Positions 10,704 to 19,359 of a stretch of DNA of 64,000 nucleotides are shown piece by piece. The DNA comes from Dongia mobilis (GTDB lineage Bacteria > Pseudomonadota > Alphaproteobacteria > Dongiales > Dongiaceae). A program made the translations under genes and the position numbers. The stretch's first letter is position 1, and each line of letters opens with the position of its first letter. The stretch is taken from positions 1 through 64,000 of the forward strand of contig NZ_SNYW01000009.1 in assembly GCF_004363235.1 (NCBI RefSeq), read 5' to 3'. The notes beneath the pieces are model-generated. The model was not told the DNA's origin. It did not search any database and worked only from the letters and a program-made list of their open reading frames with translations.

Positions 10704-13238
10704 ATGTCGTCAAGCCAGAACACCGGTACCAGCCCCGCCCAGCCGGCCGCCAAGCCCGTCACAGCTTCACCCGCGCCCACCAATCCGGGTGTGAACCCGA
10801 AGGCGGCTACGGCTGCGCCGGCAGCAGGCCCGGCAGCGGGCCAGGCGACAGGACAGGCAGCGGGCGCCCAGCCTGCCGCCGGTGGCAACCCGGCGGGTGG
10901 CCAGGCCGATGCGCAGGCGGCGGCCCTGGCGGCCAAGCTGCAGGCAGCCATGGCAGCCGGCAACGCCCAGGCCTCAGGCGGCCAGGCCTCAGGCGGCCAG
11001 GCTGCGGGTGGCCAGGCTGCGGGCGCCCAGGCGGCGCCCGGCAGCCAGGTGGCGCCCCAGGCGGCGGCTGGCATGCCGGCGGAATATTCCGGCCCGACCA
11101 TGCGCGAGGACGCGCTCCTCACCTGCCTCGTCATCGTCACCCGCATCTTCAGCAATCCGCGCTCGCCGGCCGCCATCGCCCATGGCCTGCCGATCGGAGA
11201 GGACGGGCTCAGCCCCGATCTCTTCCTGCGCGCCGCCGACCGCATCGGCCTCGCCGCCAACAAGCTCAAAAAGCGCCTCGATCAGGTCGATTCCATGACC
11301 CTTCCGGCGGTGCTGCTGCTGAAGGACCGCAAGGCCTGCGTGCTGCTCTCGGTGCCGAAGGACGGCAAGGTCGAGGTGGCGACGCCGGACACCATGGATG
11401 GCTCGCACACCATCCCGGTCGCTCAGCTGGCCGACCTCTATACCGGCCAGATGCTGGTGGTGCGGCCGAAGATCCGCCTCGACACGCGCTCCTCCGAGAT
11501 CAGCGAGGCCAAGCCCCGGAACTGGTTCTGGGGTGCCGTCATGCGCTACACCCCGGTCTATTTCGAGGTGATCGTCGCCGCCCTGCTGGTCAATTTCTTC
11601 ACCATCGCCACCTCGCTCTTCTCGATGCAGGTCTATGACCGCGTCGTGCCGAACAAGGCCGAGGATACGCTCCTCATGCTGGCGGTCGGCGTGCTGCTGG
11701 TCTTCGGCTTCGATTTCGCCTTGCGCACGCTGCGCGCCTATTTCCTCGACGTGGCCGGCAAGTCGCTCGACCGCAAGGTGTCGTCGGCCATCTTCCAGCA
11801 GATCCTTTCCATTCGCATGTCTGCCGGCCCGCAATCATCCGGCGCCTTCGCCAGCAACATCCAGCAATACGAAACGTTGCGCGACTTCTTCACCTCGGCG
11901 ACGCTCTCGGCCATCATCGATCTGCCCTTCGTCATCATCTTCCTCGTCATCATTTTCGTCATCGCCGGCAATGTCGCCATCGTGCCAGCGGTGCTGATCC
12001 CGGTCGTGATCCTGGTCTCGATCCTGGTGCAGTTCCCGATGAAGAAGGCGGTCGAGCGCTCGTACCGTGAAAGCGCGCAGAAGCACGCGACGCTGGTCGA
12101 GGCGATCAACGGCCTCGACATGATCAAGGCGACCTCGGCGGAAGGGCAGTTGCAGCGCGATTGGGACGGTTATGTCGCGGCCAGTTCCGAATCCGCCAAG
12201 ACCTCGCGCTTCTGGTCGACCATCGCGGTCAATTTCGTGATGATGTCCTCGAACCTCGCCTTCGTCGGCGTCATCCTGGTGGCCTGCTACCAGATCTTCA
12301 CCCACGATCCCGCCTCCGACGTGGCGCCGCTCACCACCGGTGCCATGGTCGCCGCCTCGATGCTGACCAGCCGGGCCATGGCGCCCTTGGGCCAGATCGC
12401 CGGCCTCATTGTGCGCTTCCACCAGTCCTGGACCTCGCTGCAGGGTCTCAACCGCATGATGGCGCTCCCGGTCGAGCGTCCGCAGGGCAAGGTCTTCCTG
12501 CGCCGCCCGGTGATCGAGGGGGCGATCGAGTTCCGCAATGTCAGCTTCAAATATCCCAACGCGCAGACCAACGCCCTCGAAGGCGTCTCGTTCAGGATCC
12601 AGCCGGGCGAGCGGGTCGGCATCGTCGGGCGCATCGGCTCCGGCAAGACGACGATCGAGCGCCTGGTCCTGGGCCTGTTCGAGCCGACCGACGGCGCGGT
12701 GCTGATCGACGGCGTCGACATCCGCCAGCTCGACCCCACGGATCTGCGCCAATCGGTGGGCTGCGTGCTGCAGGACCCGCATCTCTTCTTCGGCTCGGTC
12801 AAGGACAACATCACGCTGGGCGCCCCTTATGTCGACGAGGCCTCGGTGATCCGCGCCGCGACCCTGTCCGGCGTCGACCAGTTCGTGCGCCAGCACCCGT
12901 CCGGCTATGACATGCCGGTGGGCGAGAACGGGCGCTATCTCTCCGGCGGCCAGCGGCAATCGGTGGCGGTCGCCCGCGCGCTCCTGCTCAACCCGCCGAT
13001 CCTGCTGCTCGACGAACCCACCTCGTCGATGGACAATTCGACCGAGAATGCCTTCAAGGCGCGACTCTCCGAGATCACGCAGGGCAAGACCATGCTGCTG
13101 GTGACACATCGCAATTCGATGCTGTCGCTGGTCGACCGCCTGATCGTGCTGGATCGCGGCAAGGTGGTGGCGGACGGGCCGAAGGCGGGCGTGCTCGACG
13201 CGCTCATGAAGGGCCGCATCCGGGCGAACGAAGGCTGA
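10704..13238 (+). CDS. Type I secretion system permease/ATPase (LapB/HlyB-type)
   Basis: Inner-membrane ABC exporter of 844 residues that powers export of RTX-type proteins through the HlyD adaptor and TolC. The N-terminal ~120 residues are an Ala/Gly/Gln-rich low-complexity extension. Next comes a C39-peptidase-like domain (about 130-235), which looks like the non-cleaving form found in exporters of C-terminal-signal substrates. A transmembrane domain (about 270-560) has several hydrophobic helices. The ATPase has Walker A G-R-I-G-S-G-K-T-T near 645, signature L-S-G-G-Q-R-Q near 746 and Walker B I-L-L-L-D-E-P near 767. The HlyD gene starts 20 bp after its stop, so the two should be co-transcribed. 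The adhesin upstream is the obvious substrate; the second exoprotein at 45336-48356 is a likely additional one. Confidence 0.93.
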   Translation: MSSSQNTGTSPAQPAAKPVTASPAPTNPGVNPKAATAAPAAGPAAGQATGQAAGAQPAAGGNPAGGQADAQAAALAAKLQAAMAAGNAQASGGQASGGQAAGGQAAGAQAAPGSQVAPQAAAGMPAEYSGPTMREDALLTCLVIVTRIFSNPRSPAAIAHGLPIGEDGLSPDLFLRAADRIGLAANKLKKRLDQVDSMTLPAVLLLKDRKACVLLSVPKDGKVEVATPDTMDGSHTIPVAQLADLYTGQMLVVRPKIRLDTRSSEISEAKPRNWFWGAVMRYTPVYFEVIVAALLVNFFTIATSLFSMQVYDRVVPNKAEDTLLMLAVGVLLVFGFDFALRTLRAYFLDVAGKSLDRKVSSAIFQQILSIRMSAGPQSSGAFASNIQQYETLRDFFTSATLSAIIDLPFVIIFLVIIFVIAGNVAIVPAVLIPVVILVSILVQFPMKKAVERSYRESAQKHATLVEAINGLDMIKATSAEGQLQRDWDGYVAASSESAKTSRFWSTIAVNFVMMSSNLAFVGVILVACYQIFTHDPASDVAPLTTGAMVAASMLTSRAMAPLGQIAGLIVRFHQSWTSLQGLNRMMALPVERPQGKVFLRRPVIEGAIEFRNVSFKYPNAQTNALEGVSFRIQPGERVGIVGRIGSGKTTIERLVLGLFEPTDGAVLIDGVDIRQLDPTDLRQSVGCVLQDPHLFFGSVKDNITLGAPYVDEASVIRAATLSGVDQFVRQHPSGYDMPVGENGRYLSGGQRQSVAVARALLLNPPILLLDEPTSSMDNSTENAFKARLSEITQGKTMLLVTHRNSMLSLVDRLIVLDRGKVVADGPKAGVLDALMKGRIRANEG
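10971..11030 (+). repeat. 15-bp tandem repeat in the transporter gene
   Basis: Four adjacent 15-bp units begin at 10971, 10986, 11001 and 11016. The first two are identical (GCCTCAGGCGGCCAG) and the last two diverge slightly. They encode the repeating A-S-G-G-Q / A-A-G-G-Q segment of the N-terminal extension. Length variation here would stay in frame. Confidence 0.9.
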
Positions 13239-13258
13239 GAACAGCGAGGTCAAGGACC

Positions 13259-14587
13259 ATGTCGATCACCAACAAGGACCTCTGGGTCGATCCCGCCGCT
13301 GCCGAGCGGGAAGGGACCAAGATGTTCGGTCATTTCCTGCTGGCGGCCATCTTCATCGTCGCGGCGGCCTTTCTCTTCTGGTCGCATTGGGCGATCCTCG
13401 ATGTCATCACCCGCGGCGAGGCCAAGGTGGTGCCCAGCAGCCAGACCCAGGTGATCCAGAGTCTCGACGGCGGCATCCTCGAGGACATGAAGGTGCGCGA
13501 CGGCGAACTGGTCGAGAAGGGCCAGCCGATCCTCATCATCCGCAACGACACTGCGGTGGCGAGCCTCGCCGAGCTGACGCAGCGCTATTACATCGCCGCT
13601 GCTGCGGTGGCGCGTCTCAAGGCCGAGATTGCCGGCGTGCAGGCGCCGGAGGAAATCCCCTTTCCGGAGGACGTGGTCGAGAAGGCGCCGGAAAAGATCG
13701 AGGCGGAGAAGGCGCAGTTCACTGTCCGCTTCGCCCAGTTGCGCTCGCAGCAGGCGACCCTCAACGACGAGGTGAACCAGCGCGAGCAGCAGGTGCGGGC
13801 GATCGACACCAAGATCAAATCGGCGCGCAGCCTGATCGGCACGGCGCAGAAGCGGCTCGAGAACCTGATCAAGCTGCGTGCGGCGGGCGGCGCCGGCGAG
13901 AACGAGGTGCTGGAGGCGCAGCAGCAGGTGCAGCAGTTCCAGGCCGATATCGAGAACGCCCAGGCCGAGCGGCCGGGGGCGGTGGCGGCGTTGGAAGCCG
14001 CCAAGTCGAAGAAGGACGAAGCCGTCGCCACCTATCGCGCCCAGTCGGCGCAGGAACTGGCCAAGCACCAGTCCGACCTCGCCACCGTGCGCGAATCGAT
14101 GAAGGACGCCGGCGCCAAGGTGCGGCGTACCGAGGTCAAATCGCCGGTCAAGGGCACTGTCAAGGACATCAAGATCCGCACTATCGGCGGCGTCATCCAG
14201 CCCGCCCAGGACATCATGGAAATTGTTCCTATCGAGGACAACCTCCTGATCGAGGCGCAAATCCGGCCACAGGATCGCGGTTTCATCGCGCCCGGCCAGC
14301 CCGCCAAGGTGAAGATCACGGCCTATGATTTCTCGATCTATGGCGGCCTCGACGGCGTGGTCGAGGACATCAGCGCCGACGCGATTGAAAATGAAAAGAA
14401 AGAGTTGTATTTCCGGGTGAGGATAAGGACCGACAAGAGCTTTCTGGTGGGGAAGGAGGGCGAGAATCTGCCCATTATTCCCGGCATGACCGCGTCGGTC
14501 GACATCCTGACAGGAAAGAAAACAGTCCTAGAATACCTGCTGAAGCCGATCCTCAAGGCCAAGGAACAGGCCCTGACGGAGCGCTAG
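13259..14587 (+). CDS. HlyD-family type I secretion periplasmic adaptor
   Basis: Membrane-fusion protein of 442 residues linking the ABC exporter to the outer-membrane channel. It has a short cytoplasmic N-terminus, a single transmembrane helix at about 25-45, a lipoyl/barrel-sandwich half (I-Q-S-L-D-G-G-I-L region near 60-75), a long coiled coil at about 140-285 rich in Gln, Glu, Lys and Ala, the second lipoyl half (S-P-V-K-G-T-V-K), and a C-terminal beta-barrel. The ATG at 13259 follows the transporter stop by 20 bp. Length and domain order are normal for the LapC/HlyD family. No rho-independent terminator is obvious after it, but a separate regulatory region precedes the next gene. Confidence 0.93.
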   Translation: MSITNKDLWVDPAAAEREGTKMFGHFLLAAIFIVAAAFLFWSHWAILDVITRGEAKVVPSSQTQVIQSLDGGILEDMKVRDGELVEKGQPILIIRNDTAVASLAELTQRYYIAAAAVARLKAEIAGVQAPEEIPFPEDVVEKAPEKIEAEKAQFTVRFAQLRSQQATLNDEVNQREQQVRAIDTKIKSARSLIGTAQKRLENLIKLRAAGGAGENEVLEAQQQVQQFQADIENAQAERPGAVAALEAAKSKKDEAVATYRAQSAQELAKHQSDLATVRESMKDAGAKVRRTEVKSPVKGTVKDIKIRTIGGVIQPAQDIMEIVPIEDNLLIEAQIRPQDRGFIAPGQPAKVKITAYDFSIYGGLDGVVEDISADAIENEKKELYFRVRIRTDKSFLVGKEGENLPIIPGMTASVDILTGKKTVLEYLLKPILKAKEQALTER

Positions 14588-14683
14588 TTGGGCAGAAACC
14601 TTCCGAAATCCGTCATCAACCGGACTAGAAAAAGTTGCTGCATCAACAGGCTAAATCGGGTAGAAGGATTTCGTGGAATTGCA

Positions 14684-14699
14684 TTAAAATATGCTTAAC
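14684..14699 (+). promoter_or_regulatory. Perfect CtrA-type box upstream of tolC
   Basis: TTAA-AATATGC-TTAAC matches the full CtrA consensus TTAA-N7-TTAAC. It lies 80 bp upstream of the tolC start, between the adaptor gene and tolC. CtrA is the cell-cycle and motility response regulator of alphaproteobacteria. Binding is inferred from the motif alone. Confidence 0.45.
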
Positions 14700-14779
14700 G
14701 GCGCGAAGGCGCTGAGTATCCCGTGCACGAATCGGGACGAATTGGTGGACGGGGACAAATCTCTCTTGGGGGTAGACGC

Positions 14780-16168
14780 ATGATTGAAGTAACTCGCAAG
14801 CGCGTTTCGAAGGCGCTTCTGCTGAGCGCCGCTGTCGGTCTGACGGTGGGCGTGGGCTCAACCGGTGCCCAGGCCATGTCGCTGCAGGAAGCCGTGCAGC
14901 TTGTGGTGACCACGAACCCGGTCGTGGGCGAGCAGGTCAAGAACCGCCGCTCGATCGATCATGAACTGCGTCAGGCGCGCGGCCTCTACCTGCCGCAGAT
15001 CGATGCGCAGTTCAACATCGGCCCGGAATTCTCCGAAAATGGCAGCGTGGATCGTCCCGACCCGGTGCTGGACCAGGGGCCGCATGACAACGGCCGCTGG
15101 CTGGTGCGTCGTGACGCGCAGGTCAGCCTGCAGCAGCGCATTTTCGACGGCGGCTTCACCGATAGCGAAGTCGAGCGTCAGATCAGCCGAATCAAGTCGC
15201 AGGCCGAGCGCATTCAGGACGAGGCCCAGGTTGAATCGCTCGAGGCGGTGCGCGTCTATCTCGACGTGCTGCGCCACCAGGAGCGCGTCACCAATGCCGA
15301 AGCCAATGTGCGTGCGCATGAGGAAATCCTCGGTCTCGTGCAGTCCCGCGCCGAACTTGGTGGCGGCAACATTGCTGATGTGCGCCAGGCCGAAGCCCGT
15401 CTCGCGACGGCGCGTTCCAGCCTGATCCAGATCCAGGGCGATCTGCGCAACTCGCAGGCCGAATTCGTCCGCATCGTCGGCCAGCCGGCGTCCGAACTGC
15501 AGCCGGTCATGGCCGGCCCCGACATGCCGATCCCGGCCGATGTCGAGCAGTCCGTCGCGCGCGGCCTGCAGATGAACCCGAAGATCCGCCTCGAGAAGCA
15601 CGACATCGACGTCGCGCAGTCGGAACTCGACAAGGAAGATTCGGTCTTCTGGCCGCAGGTCAACCTCGAGGTCACCGGCAACGCCAACCGCTGGAACAAC
15701 GGCGTCGAAGAGCAGACCTACAACGCCTCGGCCCAGGTCTTCGTCCGCTACAACCTCTATCGCGGCGGCGCCGACATCGCCCGCTCGAAGGAGTTCAAGG
15801 AGCACATCAACGAGCAGCTGGAACAGCTTCGTCAGCGTGAGCGCGAAGTCGAGGAGGATGTGCGTACCTCCTGGGCTGACCGCCAGACCCAGCAGGAGAG
15901 CGTCGAAAACCTGACCAAGCAGGTCGACGCCAACCAGCAGACTAAGGACGTCTATCAGCAGCAGTTCGATATCGGCCAGCGCGGCCTGCTCGATCTGCTC
16001 GATGCGGCCAACGACCTGTTCAACTCGCAGGACGATCTGATCACCGCCCGCTCGCAGGAGATCTTCACCAACTACCGCATCCTCGCGGCGCAGGGTGAGA
16101 TGGTCCAGTATGTCGGCGCGGTGATGCCAGTCGAGGCGACGCCGGATGAGGTTACCTACGCCGAATAA
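14780..16168 (+). CDS. TolC-family outer-membrane channel of the type I secretion locus
   Basis: 462 residues from ATG 14780. That start was chosen over a GTG at 14723 because it begins a clean signal peptide ending G-A-Q-A (about residues 1-32), while the upstream extension is Gly/Arg-rich and unlike a signal. The mature protein shows the two-fold repeat of long helical segments typical of TolC, each starting with a S-L-Q-E-A-V or related helix, and a second half rich in Gln/Glu heptads. It would form the trimeric outer-membrane tunnel for the ABC/HlyD pair just upstream. A second TolC paralogue lies at 17716-19086. This copy is the likelier dedicated secretion channel because of its position. 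Confidence 0.9.
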   Translation: MIEVTRKRVSKALLLSAAVGLTVGVGSTGAQAMSLQEAVQLVVTTNPVVGEQVKNRRSIDHELRQARGLYLPQIDAQFNIGPEFSENGSVDRPDPVLDQGPHDNGRWLVRRDAQVSLQQRIFDGGFTDSEVERQISRIKSQAERIQDEAQVESLEAVRVYLDVLRHQERVTNAEANVRAHEEILGLVQSRAELGGGNIADVRQAEARLATARSSLIQIQGDLRNSQAEFVRIVGQPASELQPVMAGPDMPIPADVEQSVARGLQMNPKIRLEKHDIDVAQSELDKEDSVFWPQVNLEVTGNANRWNNGVEEQTYNASAQVFVRYNLYRGGADIARSKEFKEHINEQLEQLRQREREVEEDVRTSWADRQTQQESVENLTKQVDANQQTKDVYQQQFDIGQRGLLDLLDAANDLFNSQDDLITARSQEIFTNYRILAAQGEMVQYVGAVMPVEATPDEVTYAE

Positions 16169-16194
16169 GCGTCGGTATCTGCCGGAAGGAATTG

Positions 16195-16225
16195 CCCCGC
16201 GGCCCTGGCCGCGGGGTTTTTCTTT
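16195..16225 (+). terminator. Rho-independent terminator after tolC
   Basis: CCCCGCGGCC (16195-16204) is complementary to 16207-16216 and is followed by TTTTTCTTT. It ends the secretion operon just before the oppositely oriented tRNA-Cys. Confidence 0.88.
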
Positions 16226-16305
16226 GCGCCACGGGCAAGTGCGCCGCCAAGCCCTTGCCGGCAGCGTCGTCCGTTTGCCATGGGTAGATCGTCTGGGCTG
16301 GAAAG

Positions 16306-16379
16306 TGGAGGCCCGGGCCGGAATCGAACCGACGTACGAGGATTTGCAGTCCTCTGCATGGCCACTCTGCCACCGGGCC
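16306..16379 (-). tRNA. tRNA-Cys (anticodon GCA)
   Basis: A 74-base cloverleaf reads on the minus strand from 16379 to 16306. The 7-bp acceptor stem pairs GGCCCGG with CCGGGCC, the anticodon loop contains GCA in A-C-T-G-C-A-A-A, the T-loop is TTCGATT, and CCA is encoded at the 3' end. It lies in the short gap between two plus-strand operons. Confidence 0.96.
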
Positions 16380-16454
16380 CCGGGGCCGCCGCGCACAAGG
16401 AAGGGCAGGGAACGAATCCTGCAATCGCTGGCTGAGCGCCAAAAGGCGAGGGGA

Positions 16455-16483
16455 CGTATAGAGCGGTGAGGGTGCAGGGTCAA
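16455..16483 (-). promoter_or_regulatory. Sigma-70-type promoter for tRNA-Cys
   Basis: Read on the minus strand, TTGACC (16483-16478), a 17-bp spacer and TATACG (16460-16455) lie about 75 bases upstream of the tRNA 5' end. Box quality, spacing and position all fit a stable-RNA promoter. Confidence 0.6.
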
Positions 16484-16528
16484 GGGTGCGCCGGCGCTGC
16501 CCGATCCCGCTTGTCACCAACGCATTTC

Positions 16529-16557
16529 TTGTGGCGATGCGGCATTAAGGTTATATA
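16529..16557 (+). promoter_or_regulatory. Sigma-70-type promoter for the pcm-rhodanese-tolC genes
   Basis: TTGTGG, a 17-bp spacer and TATATA (16552-16557) lie about 90 bases before the methyltransferase start. The AT-rich -10 region stands out from its GC-rich surroundings. Confidence 0.45.
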
Positions 16558-16647
16558 TCGCAACAAGATTCAACGGGCCGGCCGGGCTGGAAGTGCCAAG
16601 CATTTCAATGCAGTGCCAGCTCGACAGGCAGAATGGGGACGGGACAG

Positions 16648-17319
16648 ATGATGACCGCAGCAACCGGGGATTTCGCGGCCGCGCGGCGCTTTATGGTGGA
16701 TGGCCAGATCCGCACCAACAAGGTGACGGACGAGGCCCTGCTGGCCGCGCTGGCGGCCCTGCCGCGCGAGCGTTTCGCTCCGGCGGCGCAGCGGGCGCGG
16801 GCCTATGTCGATGACGACCTGCCGCTCGGCAATGGCCGATTCATGATGGAACCGATGGTGGTGGCGCGCCTCATCCAGGCACTCCAGCCGGTCGGGGCGG
16901 CGAAGGTTCTGCTGGTTGGCGCCAATACCGGCTATGCGGCGGCGGTACTGGCAAGGCTGGGCGCGCAGGTCATCGCCCTGGAAAGCGACGGCAGCCTGGC
17001 GGAGAACGGCCGCGCCGCGCTGGCGGGGCTGGATTTCCCGGGCTCGGTGGAATTTGTGGTCGGCAGCCTTGTGGCCGGCCATGCCGCCCGGTCGCCCTAT
17101 CACGCGATCCTCGTCGAGGGCGCCGTCGAGGCCGTGCCGGATACCCTGACGGAACAATTGGCTGATCAGGGGCGCCTGGCGACCGTGGCGATCGAAGGCG
17201 GCGTCGGCCGGGCCGTGCTGATGACGCGAACCGGCAGGACCGTTGCGCGCCGCGTTCTGTTTGACGCCAACGTGCATCTGTTGCCGGGCTTTTCGCTGCC
17301 GCGTGGCTTTACCTTCTGA
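16648..17319 (+). CDS. Protein-L-isoaspartate O-methyltransferase family protein
   Basis: 223 residues. The N-terminal R-R-F-M-V-D-G-Q-I-R-T-N-K-V motif and the F-A-P...A-Y-V-D-D-D-L-P-L-G region are those of the alphaproteobacterial Pcm-like family; SAM motif I reads V-L-L-V-G-A-N-T-G-Y. True Pcm repairs isoaspartyl residues in aged proteins. In this subfamily the SAM motif is looser and the repair activity is not firmly established, so the general name is safer. Two adjacent ATGs (16648, 16651) follow a GGGACGGGA Shine-Dalgarno-like stretch; I chose the first. The gene is followed within 11 bp by the rhodanese gene and then by tolC, a conserved alphaproteobacterial order. Confidence 0.85.
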   Translation: MMTAATGDFAAARRFMVDGQIRTNKVTDEALLAALAALPRERFAPAAQRARAYVDDDLPLGNGRFMMEPMVVARLIQALQPVGAAKVLLVGANTGYAAAVLARLGAQVIALESDGSLAENGRAALAGLDFPGSVEFVVGSLVAGHAARSPYHAILVEGAVEAVPDTLTEQLADQGRLATVAIEGGVGRAVLMTRTGRTVARRVLFDANVHLLPGFSLPRGFTF

Positions 17320-17329
17320 CGGTGGCGTG

Positions 17330-17671
17330 ATGTTGGGGGCGGACGGGCTGCAGATCGACGCAATGTCGCTCCGCGCCATGATGGAAGCGGGCGTCGCGGT
17401 AGAGGTGCTTGATGTGCGCGAGCCTTGGGAGACCGCGATCTGCAGCATCGGGTCGAGCCGGAACATTCCTCTGGCCGAACTGGCTGACCGCTGCGACGAG
17501 TTGACCGAATGCGCCGGCGAGACGCCGCTGGTGGTGGTCTGTCACCACGGCATGCGCAGCCTCCAGGCGACGCTCTGGCTGCGCCAGCAGGGCTTCGGCA
17601 ACGCCGTCAACCTGGCCGGCGGGATCGATGCCTGGGCATTGCGCGTCGAGCCAACCATGCAACGATATTGA
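17330..17671 (+). CDS. Rhodanese-like sulfurtransferase domain protein
   Basis: A single rhodanese domain of 113 residues, expected to be cytoplasmic. The active-site loop is C71-H-H-G-M-R-S, with the catalytic Cys that would carry a persulfide, and the V-L-D-V-R-E-P-W-E element sits near residue 27. ATG 17330 was chosen because residues upstream of it are read in the wrong register over the end of the preceding gene. It sits 10 bp after the Pcm-like methyltransferase and 44 bp before tolC, so it is probably in the same transcript. The physiological sulfur acceptor is unknown. Confidence 0.85.
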   Translation: MLGADGLQIDAMSLRAMMEAGVAVEVLDVREPWETAICSIGSSRNIPLAELADRCDELTECAGETPLVVVCHHGMRSLQATLWLRQQGFGNAVNLAGGIDAWALRVEPTMQRY

Positions 17672-17715
17672 ATTGGACGTAGTCAGTGATGAACACGATT
17701 GGACGGGTGGCAATC

Positions 17716-19086
17716 ATGAAGCGGCGGTTTTCTGGTAATTTCCTCACCGGCGTACTTGCCCTGCTCCTGACTGGCTCTGCGGCCGCGTCGGCGCAGGCAG
17801 TCGAGCTGACCGAGGCGCTGGCCCAGGCCTATTCCGGAAACCCGACGCTCGACGCGGCGCGGGCATCGCTGCGCGCCACCGACGAAGGCGTGCCGGAGGC
17901 CCTCAGCGGCTGGCGCCCCACGATCATCGGGCAGGCCGAAGCCGGCAAGACATGGGTCGACCAGAACACGCCCATGCTGATGGATGATGATTTCGAACCG
18001 CGGCGCTTCGGCGTGACCGTTTCGCAGCCGATCTTTAACGGGTTCGAAACGGTGTACAGCACGTCGGCTGCGGAGAAGCGCGTGCTGTCCGGCCGCGCCA
18101 GTCTCGAAGACACCGAACAGCAGGTCCTCTTCCAGGCTGTGCGGGCCTATATGCAGGTGGTGCGCGACCAGGCCGTGCTCGAGCTCAATCGCAACAACGA
18201 GCAGGTGATCGCGACCCAGTTGCAGGCAACAAATGATCGCTTCGAGGCGGGCGAGGTCACGCGCACCGACGTGGCCCAGGCGGAATCCCGCCTGCAGGGC
18301 GCCATCGCCGGGCGTATCGCCGCCGAGGGCAATCTGACGGCTTCGATCGCCGTCTATCGTCAGGTGATCGGCCAGGAACCGGTCGACCTCCGCATGCCGA
18401 CGCAGCAGCTCGTCCTGCCCAGCAGCAAGGAGGAGACGGTCGCAGGTTCTGCCGGGGCGCCTCAGGTGATGGCCGCCAAATATCTGTCCGAAGCGGTAAA
18501 GGATGACATCGACGTCGCCTTCTCCGAATTGCTGCCGACGGTCTCGATTGAAGGTTCGTGGTTCCGCAACGAGGAACAGAACGCCAGCGACACCGGGCAG
18601 GATTCGGGTCAGATCATGGGCGTGCTGCGGGTCCCGCTCTACCAGGCGGGCGCACCTGATGCGCGCGTGCGTCGGGCCAAGCAGCTCTATCAGCAGTCGC
18701 GCCGCCAGATCGAGGAGGCAAGCCGAGCCAGCGAGCAGACCGCCGTCGACGCCTGGCAGGCCCTGGAAACGGCCGAGGCGCAGATCCTCTCCTTCGAGGA
18801 GCAGGTGCGCGCGACCGAAGTGGCGCTGGACGGCGTCAAGCAGGAGCAGCTTGTCGGCGCCCGTACCGTGCTGGATGTTCTCGATGCCGAGCTGGAAGCG
18901 CTCAATGCCAAGGTGAGCCTGGTGGAGGCGCAGACGACAGCGGTTGCCGCCCGATACGCCGTTCTGGGCGCCGTGGGACGCCTCACAGCCAAGGAGCTCG
19001 GGCTCGATGTGGGACTCTATGATCCCGCAGAGCATTACGAGGGCGTCCGGGACAAGTTCATCGGCACAGGACCCTCGGTAGATTAG
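17716..19086 (+). CDS. tolC: TolC-family outer-membrane protein (second paralogue)
   Basis: 456 residues from ATG 17716, which gives a short basic n-region and a signal peptide ending S-A-Q-A near residue 28. An ATG at 17689 would add nine residues before it. The mature part begins V-E-L-T-E-A-L-A-Q-A-Y and contains the conserved R-x-T-D-V-A-Q-A-E motif and the V-L-D-V-L-D-A-E-L-E motif of TolC proteins. It would act as a general outer-membrane tunnel for efflux and secretion. The position downstream of the pcm/rhodanese pair and upstream of popZ-valS is the conserved housekeeping tolC locus of alphaproteobacteria, in contrast to the locus-specific TolC at 14780. Confidence 0.92.
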   Translation: MKRRFSGNFLTGVLALLLTGSAAASAQAVELTEALAQAYSGNPTLDAARASLRATDEGVPEALSGWRPTIIGQAEAGKTWVDQNTPMLMDDDFEPRRFGVTVSQPIFNGFETVYSTSAAEKRVLSGRASLEDTEQQVLFQAVRAYMQVVRDQAVLELNRNNEQVIATQLQATNDRFEAGEVTRTDVAQAESRLQGAIAGRIAAEGNLTASIAVYRQVIGQEPVDLRMPTQQLVLPSSKEETVAGSAGAPQVMAAKYLSEAVKDDIDVAFSELLPTVSIEGSWFRNEEQNASDTGQDSGQIMGVLRVPLYQAGAPDARVRRAKQLYQQSRRQIEEASRASEQTAVDAWQALETAEAQILSFEEQVRATEVALDGVKQEQLVGARTVLDVLDAELEALNAKVSLVEAQTTAVAARYAVLGAVGRLTAKELGLDVGLYDPAEHYEGVRDKFIGTGPSVD

Positions 19087-19180
19087 CTGGGCAGGCCGGC
19101 TGCGCGGGATTCAACACGTCAATTTGGACGCAGCACGGCCCCCAACATCTGGTGCGGGTCATGCCGCATTTTGCCATTTC

Positions 19181-19209
19181 TTGAGAAATGCCAATAAAGA
19201 CGTTAGGAT
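19181..19209 (+). promoter_or_regulatory. Sigma-70-type promoter for popZ
   Basis: TTGAGA (19181-19186), a 17-bp spacer and TAGGAT (19204-19209) lie about 150 bases before the popZ start, in the gap after tolC. Transcription may continue into valS, which follows popZ by 93 bp. Confidence 0.5.
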
Positions 19210-19359
19210 AACCGACATGGCTGAGGGCGACTCGGCACGGCATGCTGTTTGCTTCGGGCTCGATACGGGCATGTTGTGGCCAGGGCGCAGCGGCGCTTGA
19301 TCGACACGATGCTTTACCGGGGGGATGCCCCGGGCTTTACCCCGGTCAGGGATTGGTGA

